DNA from: Allacma fusca
Taxonomy: Eukaryota; Arthropoda; Collembola; Symphypleona; Sminthuridae
DNA: 64,000 nucleotides
NCBI GenBank assembly: GCA_947179485.1
Contig: OX359247.1
Span: 64,345,001 to 64,409,000, forward strand
Direction: 5' to 3'
The translations under genes and the position numbers were made by a program. Within the stretch, counting starts at the first letter, position 1; each line of letters starts with the position of its first letter. The notes beneath the pieces are model-generated. The model saw nothing but the letters and a program-made list of their open reading frames with translations, was not told where the DNA came from and made no database searches. This document shows positions 37,752 through 48,859 of the stretch, in pieces.

Positions 37752-38106
37752 ATGGGCGAAGAAGGTGATCCACCAGAAGCGAAGAACCTGAAGGGGTTGA
37801 GTAAGCATTTTAATTCCGTGACACGTCGTGGTAGGGCAAATGTAAGAAAATCAATATATCCTTTTTATGCCTTCAAAAAGCACAAATGCGTTGCTATGAT
37901 TTTATTTTTTAAATCCAGAGACATAATTGGCACACATTATTACTGCTCTTAAAACGTGCTTCCAGGTGGCGCTTTTTACCTACACTTCGGTAGCTGCCAT
38001 TGGGTTGTACTTTTACTTCAAGCCCAAATCACCCAAAGCCACTAAAGTGGATGATCCCAAGAAGTTAGCTCCTGGTACTGACTCATCATGCGGTTGTGGA
38101 AACTGA
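37752..38106 (+). CDS. ATP5MK: ATP synthase membrane subunit DAPIT-like (USMG5/ATP5MK)
   Basis: Two exons, 37752-37841 and 37966-38106, encode 76 aa in frame; AATAAA is at 38271. The family is a small single-helix subunit of mitochondrial F1Fo ATP synthase in the inner membrane that supports dimer rows. Seen: GLSKHFNSVTRRGRANV followed by one hydrophobic helix (ALFTYTSVAAIGLYFYF) and a basic stop-transfer KPKSPKATK. This matches the family layout of a KKYFN-type motif, a GR pair, a helix, then Lys-rich. The C-terminal tail is about 15-20 residues longer than in vertebrates and ends in a Cys-Gly-Cys cluster. No other family fits as well. Confidence 0.8.
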
Positions 38107-38568
38107 TAGTATAAGTTTTCGAATATTACGTAAACTGTCAGAAACAATGCAAACTTGCTATTTAACCGAATTCCATATTTGTTATCGGTGTTTTACAATG
38201 GGATAGGAAATTGTATGCACCTGATAATAGTCAGCAACGCTCTATAAAAATTAATGCAGTGTAATGATGGAATAAAGTGTAGAAAACTTCAAATGTGGCT
38301 CAACAAATACCAGGAACAGATTTAATGTATACGATTACTTAGCACATATAATTACATGTAGCAAGTCCGTTAGTTAGTATTCACCTAGCCGTATAAGACA
38401 AGCTATTAATTTTTTCACGCGTTCTGCGTTCTATCATAGAGGTAATTATCTATAGTTTAAAAAAATGAACGCTTCTTCTTGTTACGGTTGCAATGCGTTT
38501 CAAAAACAGCGATTTCAAGATTAATTACTCATATGATGTACATATAATTATGGGTCCCTGGTTCAGGT

Positions 38569-41500
38569 TTAGCGAGGCGTAAACTTTAGTTCAATTCCAT
38601 TGTGGGGCCTGACTATAAGTTCAGGCAGAGGAGTTACCTCATCTTTACTCACAACATCCACGGAGAAGTTTCTCAGTACGCTTGATAATACGATCTTCTC
38701 CTCGGTCAAAGCAAATTTCTGACCTGCAACAAAATTTTGCGTTCTGAATACTACAAAAGTGTATAAGTGAATATTAATTTAGGATTACAAGTACACGGTG
38801 TATTAAAATGTTTGTCTCTCTACTGTATCTGAACCAAAGCTTTCTAAGGCTTAGCATGCCCCGAATATAAACGTCACATGCAGAAAACGTTAAGTTTTGA
38901 TTACAATTTAAACAAAATTCAATAACGCAAGGTAGACAAAATAACAAAGTTTCGGTCATTTCGAATGTGAGACTGAAGACAAACGTTTTGAACACCGTGT
39001 GCTTTCATCGCTTTTACTACCAATGCAGTTTCTGGGACCCGCTGAAAATGGTATGTAGGCGTACGGATGTCTTCCAATGGAATTCTCAGGGAAAAATCGC
39101 GACGGTAGATATTTTTCAGGCTCTGGGTAAATTTCAGGGTTTCGGTGGGTCAACCAAGGCGAAATGAATACAGAGGCTCCAGCTGGCAGAGTTGTTTTGT
39201 CATCTGAGACAATTTAAAAGGCGACCAATATTTACTATGAATAAGAATATTAATGTTGTCAATTAGTAGAAGATAACCTCAATGAAGCTACAAAAACCTG
39301 AGTATACCGAGTTTAAAATCTTTAAGGACACTCCTCATGAAAAATGGTACACTTGGATACAAACGTAGTCCTTCCTTAATGCAGCATTCTAGAAACTTAA
39401 GTTGAGTCAGGTCTTCAGGTGTCACTGGTCTTTCTCTGTCATCTCCAAAAACTGAGTCTAACTCTTCATGGACAATAACCTGTCAGGAAAAATTGATTCA
39501 TATTAAGGTCTTCGACTTCCTTGTACAGATATACATTAATGTCATTCAGGTTTAAAATATTAAACCTGTTGCTCTGGATTTTTCGCTAGAAGATGGAGAG
39601 TCCATGTGAGAGCTGCTGCTGTTGTGTCGTGACCCTTAAATGAATTACAAAGTAACGATAGCAATGTTTTTTAAACAACATTAAATATCCTATTTATAAT
39701 TTTTATCGTTTATATTCAATCTTTATTTTTTTAGAGTAAAATGCAAATTATTACCTCAAACATGAAGGTGTCTGTTTCTTCACGAATATCTTGATCTGTC
39801 ATTTCAATTTCCCCTTGAGCCTGAATGCTGATAAGTAAATCCAAAAACGCAAACTTCTCTGAAATCCCCAACGCAAATGTTTAATATAAGCGTTGTATAA
39901 ATTATTATTATAATTATCATTATAACTGCTATTATACTAGTCAAATCTGAAGTTTTGAATTGAATACACGCAGGTTTTAAACTTCAAAATGTAATCAACT
40001 GCACGCACTTTTCGTCGAAAATGAGAACTCATCATTTTCTGGAATATTTTTCTCCAGCTCTTTAGAATTTTCCAAAAATTTTTGCTTACGTTCTTGAATT
40101 ACCTATTTAAAGTAAAATTAAATATGTTAGACACTAAAAAACGATATGCCTTATAGTAGGATAAAATGCATAGTTTAATAACTATAAAGTATAAGTTATA
40201 ACTATATAAGTATATAGGAATTCAAAATGCAAGTGTAATAATTATTTTATTGCGTGCAGGTGAAGCAATAACGTGCGAAATAGCCCAGAATTTAATAACA
40301 ATAGATTTGTGTTAATCACCTGATTAGTGAAATCATGAAGGACTTTACGATTGGCAAGTTCTCGACGACCTACAGATGATAGACTCCACATCATATTTGA
40401 ATGCAGCCAGGGGCTTGTCCATCTCAACCAAACAAATGCTGATTCTCTATTTTCAATACGAAACGATTTTGCTTTGACTTATAAAAAAGGGTATCTCGCG
40501 TTAATTCGGAAAAGTTGTATATTTTATATTTTGAATATATAATTGGCTTACTCTATAGTGGCAACTGCGTAAGGATGATCGAGGTTCCTCTGACAGCTGA
40601 GTTTTTTACCCATAGCCGTTTCTGGAATAAAATTCAATGCATTTTTTCTGCATAATTACATAATGCCAGAAATACAGTATCTATTACTTAAAATGATAAT
40701 GAAATTCCAATGTTACTTTGTAATTATTATAATTCAGCTTATTATACCGCAAATTATATCAAGAGCGCATCGAGTAAAAAGACCGTGTATCTCGCAGGCC
40801 TCATTCTTTGCTAGCTTCTCCTTGAGAATATCAACTAGGACTTTGGACTCAGTATTGAATATTTCTTGGAAGCTTTCGAGGATTTTAAAATGGAAAGCCG
40901 GTGTCAGTTGCTTTCTCCTGGTGTGCCACTTTTTGCCTGTAACGCCCATAAAATACAAGCTCACCTTAAATTTAAACTATATAACAAGGCTTATTGGATT
41001 AAAAAGAATACTAGACTGGTGTCAAACTTGCGAAAATGTTCCATATGGTCAGCATTCTAAGAAAACGTTAAAAGAAACGTAATGTAAATATAGTCCAGGT
41101 ATACATAATATTTACATACATAAGGGGGCTTCTCCTACGGGTTTCAGTATAGGGAAAAATTCGACCTCCGTAACAATCTAGCAATGTTTATCCGTAGACC
41201 TAGAGAGGGTTCACATATGTAGGATCACCTCAGTCGTAAAATCACACTATTCGTACGCGAAAACGCTACAGAAATGAAGCTAAAAAGTGACGGACGTTTC
41301 AACTTTTGCTGTGCTGTGGAAAAATGTCATTGTTCGAACGAGCCTCTGTTTCGCGTAATATTAATTTTGTCACGATGATTTTTACAGACGCGATGGAGCA
41401 AGCCTAAGTTAATTTACCCCACAAAATATGTATCATGCTTTAAGTAAGGATTTCATTCCGTAGAAAAATCCATACTAAATCCATAGAATAATAATTATTA

Positions 41501-43187
41501 TTATTCTATGGATTATTCAATTATTACGAATTATTCAAGAACTGAAAAGCAATCCACTTCGAGGATCTAGAGTTTGAAAAGGCAATTTTTCTCGTTTTCA
41601 GTATTTGGAAATCCCAAGTTTTGGGTTTCCTGCTTAAAATACCTGTACTTTAAATTTGTATATAGTGAAGTATTTGCATAGTTTTTACTGTAGGAGATTT
41701 TATCAAATTAAACAATAAAAAAATTGCAATGAAAAAGGTTTTTTAAAGGCAAAGCAGGCGTGCTCCAACGTTACATATTGTTAGTATTGAATACACGGGA
41801 ATTTAGTTGTTTGGATTTGCAATGCTCATGATTGCACTCAATTAATATCCTCAATATTTTGTGCATAAAATCTACTAGAGCAAGGTAATTAACCATGTCC
41901 TTTTCTAATGTAGTCCGATTTGTAAACTACTAATAACTTAGAATTAAAACTATTTAGAACATGCTATATTCATTATAGGCCACGGCCACAACGTTCACAA
42001 AAATTCAGAACTGCAACTTTTTAAAAGTCGATTTAACTGGTAGATGTACATACGTAAACAAAAAGCTAGCGGAGAGGACTTGGATAAAATTAACATTACT
42101 CAAAGCACTGCGTGAGCGTTTCTGTTATACATTTCAGTTACTTTGCAATTAGTTTAAGCCATCAAACGAATAGCTACAAATAATTTATGCATTAATATTA
42201 TCTTGACTGGAGAATCGTAGAGTACGGCTTCTGCTGGGACAATTTTTTGTCCCCCAGAAGACACCGCCCCTCGGGACAAAAATTAGTGTTCCGATCCCGT
42301 CCTGAAATAACAGGGACAAAATTTGGGGCACAAAATTATATCGCCCCGTTCCCAACTCGAGCACCCATTAGTTGCCTCGTTGTCCAACGTTTAACAATGG
42401 TTTTAATTATATTGAGAGAAAACTTTCGCACAGTTTGGCATTTGGTTACTACATGCATGGCAGGTCCTGTCCTTATTCTGCATATTAACCTTATTTTCCA
42501 ATTGTCTTTCGTGTTTATATTTTTATCGAAGTACATCTACGAATATATGTACACACATAATATCAACAACTTATTAAATTTTTGGGGGAAAGAGAACTAA
42601 ATATGCAATACATAAATGCTTACCACGGCTAATGAGAAGACCTGTACCCAACCAAGGTATAATTGCATCATACGCCGCTCCTTTGTCAATCAACACTGAA
42701 GATGCCAAAACTTTCTACAAGTAATTAATAATTGCATTCTGTTTACTTTTTTGCAATTACTACTACTTAACTGACAATGAGTACACTCAAACAAAGCCAG
42801 TAGACAAAATATTCAGAATTTTACCTCGACATCCTTCGGATCAGACAACAACAGTCCCCTGATGCTAGTTCCCAAAATTATCCGGAACCTACTCCCATAA
42901 ATTCGACTCCATTCCTCAATAACTTTAAAAGCACCTAATACAATCCATTGATTATGATTAATTACTATACAATTTCAGAAATCATCAACAGGATTTTCAT
43001 GTTTGAACAACTTACCGACAGGATTACGAACTTGCCATGCATTCCCCAATACCGGGTACAATGTCGGTCCTGGATAGCTCTTCAAAAATTTTAATACTTT
43101 GGATTCCGTCAGAAAAATCAGGTAGATAATTAACACTCCCAATGATAGTGCTAGTAAAGCACTGGGATTGTTATCAAAGAGCGACAT
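38569..43187 (-). CDS. Cytochrome P450, CYP4 family, 12 exons, intact
   Basis: Exons: 43187-43016, 42934-42825, 42714-42624, 40936-40748, 40621-40552, 40446-40320, 40102-40009, 39858-39755, 39634-39566, 39479-39308, 39203-39021 and 38723-38569. All phases agree and the product is 511 aa, normal for CYP4. It is a haem monooxygenase of the endoplasmic reticulum; CYP4 enzymes often omega-hydroxylate fatty acids or act on hormones and xenobiotics. Seen: an N-terminal membrane anchor ([17 protein letters not shown]), [22 protein letters not shown], the I-helix GHDTT at about 320-324, the K-helix [12 protein letters not shown] with the ExxR pair, and the haem motif [10 protein letters not shown] with Cys near 459. 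Intron 3 is long and holds repeats. Subfamily and substrate cannot be set by eye. Confidence 0.95.
41478..41514. repeat. Perfect 18-bp-arm palindrome in CYP4 intron 3
   Basis: AATCCATAGAATAATAAT is followed by one base and its exact complement, giving a hairpin of 18 bp. It could be the core of a small foldback element. No duplication is seen. Confidence 0.8.
42229..42370. repeat. GGGACAAAA word-array segment in CYP4 intron 3
   Basis: It starts with a hairpin in which CTTCTG and GGGACAA face TTGTCCC and CAGAAG, then carries GGGACAAAAATTAG, GGGACAAAATTTGGGG and similar words. It resembles the other word-array repeats; borders are not fixed. Confidence 0.5.
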
Positions 43188-44921
43188 GCTGAGAAATAAC
43201 TTACATGAACTGACAGTAGCAGTGTGCGACTAGCCACTTACAGCTAGTGAATGATATGAAATTAAATTAAATTAAACTTGCTCTTTGCCTTTGTACTTAT
43301 TCTATAATAATTATATCAATGTCAACTTGGAGTACACACCTGTCAATGTCAGGTGATTATAATAACTACTTAAGCTATCAGGATTCATTATGATCATGTG
43401 GTGCGTGAATGCAATTATAAAAAGCACTTAGATATAATTGCTCTTAAAATTGTGTTGATAACTTGTTGCGGGCTTGTAAATAATGAAAACATTTGCTGAG
43501 ATGCGTGACGAAGCTAACAAGAAGTTTAGATAGAATAAATACCATTGTTATTTACCATGTTTTTTGGGGATCCTCAAAACAACTACTGTAAGAAACTTCC
43601 CCATCAAAATTAGGTTTCAGCATTATAAAAGCATTTTAGATCAATTGACGTTCATGTAAGTACAAGATAGCAAGGTATTATCTGAAATAATTGCTTTCCT
43701 TCAAGAAATGAAAAACTCATCTCTAGTTACCACCTCTGACTTCAGTGAATTAAACTATACAGTTTAGAAGTTAGAGCCTTGTATTACAATCAGTGCTCGG
43801 GACGGGTATTACTCGGGTAAACGGGTACGGGTATGCTTATCACCCGACTACCGATTTAGTGTATCCATTCTAAATACAGATATGGGTATGAGTATGGGTA
43901 CAAGGATTTGGTTGGGCAACCACTGTACCAGAGTATTTGAGTACGATGAGAAGATGAGAACTGATACGTTTTGATGAATTTTATGCCATTATGCCGGCCG
44001 TTGGAAACTTCTATCCGTTTTGTTCAATGTTTCTGAATTAGATTAGAGAATTAGATTTGGGATCGGGTTCGAGTTCGAGTGTCTAATTAAGTTCCCAAAT
44101 GTTCCCAACCGGGAACATCTTCGTTGCCACACCATTTAAACGCTTCACGTTCACGGGAACTATACGCATCCATCTAGCGGAGAAAAAAATACAAAGCATG
44201 ACAGCTTCCTTAGTGAAAGAGTAGAGATAATAATTTTACGTACGCGGCTTGAGCCGTTTCGTATATTGTCAGTTGGAATCGCATAGTAGTGACTAGAACT
44301 GCACAGCCAGCTATTGCTGGCTTCGAAAGGCTTTATAGCTTGTTGGTTCAGTCGAATAGCACATGCTTCAGAAATTCAAGTAGAGCTATGGCAAAATAGA
44401 AGTGGAGAAAAATTCACTGGAATTTAGTACACAATTTTGCCATAATTTTGTGCAAAATTTCTTTGTATTCTTTGTAAAGTGTGTGTGACAGTTTCGTACA
44501 TGACACTCCAACTGGCACAATGGATAAAAAGTAACAAGAAATGTTCTGATGATCTGGTTGGCAAGTTGATGTGTTATGTGGTTGATATTAGGAAAACGTG
44601 GACAGGAGATATAGCTAGGTAGGTTGCAATGAACTGTAGGTAGGGCTGTTGTAATAAGAAATTGAGTGGTAAAGACCGAAAAAATGTAAAGTGAAAAGTC
44701 AAGTCGCCAAATCCCATGCAAAAACTGCAAATCATTTATGTCTATTATCAAAAATAATGTGTAAGTACACTGTACTGGGTACCATACAAAATTTCGTCCA
44801 TTATAGCCGATAAAAAAGGAAATAATAAAAAATATTATTTGTCTTTCCTACTCTTTAGAAAAGCATTAAATACTCGCAAATACCGGTTAAGCACAACTGA
44901 AATTGCAAGACATTCACTTTG
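43188..44921. other. Intergenic DNA upstream of CYP4
   Basis: Includes a GGGTACGGGTA word patch at 43795-43920 that starts CAGTGCTCGGG and stops near CACTG, without a matching duplication. It also holds the 36-bp palindromic motif at 44295-44330, a 32/36 inverse match to 2651-2686. No gene is seen. Confidence 0.5.
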
Positions 44922-47540
44922 ATTTGATTTGATTTATTTAGATTGAATTGTCAAGTCATACATCGAATTAAATCAATGATTTCTAATGACGGACAATATA
45001 TAATAATAACTAAACTATACTTACAGGAACATATAAATTCATAGTCACTGATAAAATACAAAAGTAAAGAGTATTAAATTTACGGTGAATTAATTTAGTA
45101 CATTTAGTGGATCTCTTTTTAGCAGTATCCATTTAGTCAATTCAATATAAACATTTTTATTTTCTAAGTCACGAAGAGGAGGAGGAATTTTATTCCACAA
45201 TTGTATAAACCTGAATTTATTCGACCTTTCAAACGTAACGGATTTGTGAGTTAGAGATTTCAGAGTGTTTCTGTGTAATACTTGTACAGAATTTTGCGTG
45301 TACATAAAGACTTCATTGTATTTTTTGCAGTCGTTTTTAAACTTCAGTTGGCGTCGAAGCTGTCCCATGGCGGTGAACAAGAGTCGTTCTTGAATTGAGA
45401 GTAGATTGAATTTTTCTAAAAGGAAATTTTGCATATCAGCAGAAACGAACATAGTACCTCTATGACGAGAGTTACGTTTAATACCTCTCTTTTTACAGTT
45501 TATTTTGTATAAGCATGAATAGAGGAGTTTATTTATTTTGTTTTGTAAATAGAGGTCAGAAGCATTAAAACATCCCCAAGTGGCTAGGCAATAATTTATA
45601 TTTGAGAAAAGATGGGCATGTACCAATAGTTTAAACATTTCAAAATTAGTGTAGAGCAAAAAAAGGTATTAGCTTATTTAGCAGACATATTAAAGAGGAT
45701 ACCTTTTTCCTTATATGCGTAAAATGAATTTTGAACGTGAGATTATTGTCCAAATGTATTCCAAGATACTTAAAGGAGGAAACTCGTTCAATTACATTGT
45801 CACCACATTTCATTGTTAAGTCACTAGACAGAATTGTCATTAGCTTTATGAAATACCATGAATTTTGTTTTTTCAAAGTTTATAAACAGACCATTTTCTT
45901 TACACCAGTTGTCAATTTGTAGTAAGACACTATCAGCTTTCTTTACGGCTGACTCAACAACTTTGTCATTTACATAAATGACGATATCATCAGCGAATAA
46001 CAAGCATGTACATAAAGATACAATAATAGGTAATGAGCAAACATCATTTATAAACAGAATAAATAATAATGGGCCAAGAATTGTACCTTGTGGGACACCA
46101 CAAAAGAATTTGTAAGGATTTGATAGCTTGTTACCTATCTTAATTTGATAAGATCGTTGCAATAAATAACTACACAAAAGTTTGACAATATTCGCATGTA
46201 AGTTATAAGAAAGTAACAGCTTTGTGAGTAAAGGTAAATGTCGGACAGTGTCAAATGCTTTTTTAAAATCAATAAATACAGCTACAACATGTCCCTTAGT
46301 GACGTCAATTCAAAAAACTTCCTGAGTGAGAATTTGCACTGCAGTATCACACGAACGGCCTCTTCGGAATCCGTGCTGATTATCTGCAAGCTTTTCAGAC
46401 ACTTCAGCTAATATTAGCCGTTGTAACACTCTCAAAAATTTTGCACATACAGTCGACTCTCTTTATAACGTCATCAGTAAATCTCCCAAAAAGTGACGTT
46501 ATAAGGGAACGACGTTATAGAGGCACATCATATAAATAACGGTTTAATTGCAAATTTTTCGTTTTTAGTTGAATTGGAGTCTCGTTTCATTTAAGTAGCA
46601 CATACTATATGTCTGTGTAGAATGAGAACAAACATGGTTAATATTAATAAATAAATAATAATATTTTTCGAAATTTCTCACGCCACAAACACCTCCAAAA
46701 ACAAAGGTCAGGATTGAATAACGTGTTTTCTGAATCTCAAGAAGACACTTCTCAGAACATTTGAAAAAGTTTTCAAACAGTGAAAATTGTAATTCTGTTA
46801 AAACTATGAATGTCAGTTCTTTATTGGATGCGAAAATAAATTAAAAGCTTGGAAATGTGGATTTTCGTGGATGGGTCTTAATCAATGCCGTTAACCACGC
46901 TTGCATATATTTGCAATAACACGTTCCTTCCAGTCTTTTATAACGTCGCGACATTATGTATAAGCCAATGGAATTATAGTGAAACTGAAGAATAAAATTA
47001 GTTTCAAAATTACAGCACCTGCATGTTATTTAGCTAGGTTTGACGCGTTGTAACGTCAACATGAAGTTATAAGGGTACGCTTTTCACCCTAAGGCTACAC
47101 AAAAAGCGATTTTATAAAGGAACTGACGTTATAACGAGGGACGCTATAAAGGTAGAAATTATCATATAATTTAGCTTGGGAGGAACCCAGGATGACTTTA
47201 TAGGGAGAGTGACTCTATAGGGAGAGACGCTATAAGGAGAGTCGACTGTATAGGGTAAATTACTGATAGGACGGTAATTTTTGGCGTCAGTTTTTTTACC
47301 AGATTTTTTTTACAATGGGGTTACAATGACTGATTTGAATTCAGCAGGAAAATGACCGACTCGTAAAAGCTTTGTAAAAAGTTGTGCCGCTGGGTTAGCT
47401 AGTGAAGATAAGCACATAATAAAAATAAAAGACGAAATGAAAGATTGTGATGAGCAAGTTTTTCTCTTCACACATTTTGCAGCCGAGATGATTTCCTTTG
47501 AAGTGATTTCAATCGGAACAAGGAATAAAAGCAGCCAGAT
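44922..47540 (-). mobile_element. Decayed non-LTR retrotransposon (RT gene), split by a MITE
   Basis: Reading down the - strand from about 47540: LANPAAQLFTKLL, then NYRPISNLP. These are interrupted by the insertion at 46450-47248. After it come NQHGFRRGRSCDTAVQILT, FIDFKKAFDTV, CGVPQGTILGPLLFILFIND, the catalytic LLFADDIVIYV, FKYLGIHLDNNLTF and LWNKIPPPLRDL, ending near 45090. These are reverse transcriptase blocks in correct order. Frameshifts and stops (three frames over 45090-46177) show it is dead. The 3' side ends in TTTGATTTGATTTG (44922-44935), a short-unit tail when read on the - strand. The 5' half is missing. Confidence 0.88.
46450..47248. mobile_element. 799-bp Tigger-like MITE inserted in the RT relic
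   Basis: CAGTCGACTCTC opens at 46450 and GAGAGTCGACTG closes at 47248, with TA at 46448-46449 and 47249-47250. Copies of CGTTATAA and GACGCTATAA fill both ends. The ends resemble those of the Tigger at 3251-6630 (CAGTGCACTCTC) but are a different family. It has no coding capacity. It splits the RT gene between two conserved blocks, so it inserted later. Confidence 0.85.
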
Positions 47541-47599
47541 TTGTTATATCAAGGTTTAAATTGTCACATATATCTTCCAAACTATATATAGATAATCAG

Positions 47600-47830
47600 T
47601 TAGCTTGCAATTGCACTTGCAATTGTACTTATCGGTGCAATTACATCCAAATGTTTTTGCAATTGACTTACCATCTGCAAGTAACTTATGAACTAATTGC
47701 AAGTTCAACTTCGGTTATTTGCATGATTTAATTGTCGCATTTTAGCAAGTAAAAGTTACGGCTTTACTAGTACTTGCATTATCAAGTATAATTGTAATTG
47801 CAAGTTCGGTTATTCCCAATATTTGCACCG
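47600..47830. repeat. TTGCAATTGCACTTG word-array segment
   Basis: Degenerate copies of CTTGCAATTG/TGCAATTGTACTT fill about 230 bp. It resembles the other word arrays; no duplication was found. Confidence 0.5.
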
Positions 47831-48394
47831 ACAGAAAAACTACTCAAAACCTCTCAATACAAGTAGTCTCATACATGGTGTGTGTGTGCATACGTACTAC
47901 GGTGGTGGACAACTAATAAATGGACATACGTATAAAAATTCATTACGGTTTGTCAATAGTCAATACGTGTTATGAGTTATGAATAAGTTTGTTTGTATGA
48001 GAGAACTGTGTTGTGAGATCTGCTGACCCCACTTCTACATAACTGACAATGAGGAAGATTGGTAATCGGGAATGTCCATCACACTAGGCACTGGGGCGAT
48101 GGGACGAGAACCCAAATATTTGTATAACTATGATTATTATATAGAAGTAAACATCACTATGTAAAGATACTCTGTATGTATAAGCATAGAATTGTTGCTT
48201 AGTTAGTTTTAGAACAGTAATAACAGTTCATAATATTGAATAACATTACATAATGACTGGATAACTACATAATGTGTTTGTGGTGGTAGTATCTATGAAA
48301 AAGAGCTGTCCTTGAGCATGAGTATTTTTTCCATCGTAACTAATTATCGAATGTACTACAGATACCATTGTAGGCGAGCCTCCTAATTGAATGA
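47831..48394. other. Intergenic, no gene recognised
   Basis: No domain, RNA gene or clear repeat seen. Confidence 0.45.
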
Positions 48395-48569
48395 TTGAAT
48401 TGATCGAAATGAAGGAAGGTTGAAGGAAGGATGAATTCATTTAAAAATTGAAGCTAGATTGAGGGAAGGGAAATAACGCTAGGCTTCATTCATTGGTAGG
48501 AAAAGGAAGAAATGTATTTATTTGCCTTTGAAAGCTTGAAGGAAGGCCAATTCATTTGGGCATCTCTAA
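48395..48569. repeat. GAAGGAAGG word-array segment
   Basis: GAAGGAAGG, TGAATTCATT and TTGAAGG words are repeated. The right edge CATCTCTAA (48561-48569) equals the edge of the GGACCAGAC array at 22756-22764, suggesting related mobile ends. Confidence 0.5.
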
Positions 48570-48766
48570 ATATGTTAAAAACGTGCAGTGCTTCAAGCTT
48601 TATAACGACATCCCAATATACTGACAGATACTTTGGTATCCCGTAAAAAATGGTTTTCCTACATATTCAGAAAATGTGCATTAAAAGTAAAAACAATTCT
48701 ACATGATTCAACTAACATAGATATTTTAAATAGAAAGAGAAATGTCGTGTGGATATATTTTGTAAC

Positions 48767-48772
48767 TTTATT
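48767..48772 (-). terminator. Polyadenylation signal of the glucosylceramidase gene
   Basis: TTTATT on the + strand is AATAAA on the - strand, about 90 bp after the stop codon; a second copy lies at 48775-48780. Confidence 0.55.
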
Positions 48773-48859
48773 GGTTTATTCATATTGAACACCAATGATT
48801 GATGAGAGTTGTACTTGAGACCCAAAAAAATCTCCATAGGCATTCCATTGTAAAATAAA

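Noticed and set aside
40320..40477. CYP4 exon 6 starting at 40477 (acceptor ATAAG)
   Set aside because: It breaks the frame with exon 5; the acceptor at 40447 (AATAG) keeps the frame and gives the expected family spacing, so no lesion is needed.
40663..41082. 139-codon + strand open frame
   Set aside because: Lies opposite CYP4 exon 4 and its intron; the P450 reading is certain.
43797..43950. hAT element with CAGTG/CACTG ends around the GGGTACGGG patch
   Set aside because: Flanking 8-mers do not match, and the inner arms differ beyond the first five bases.
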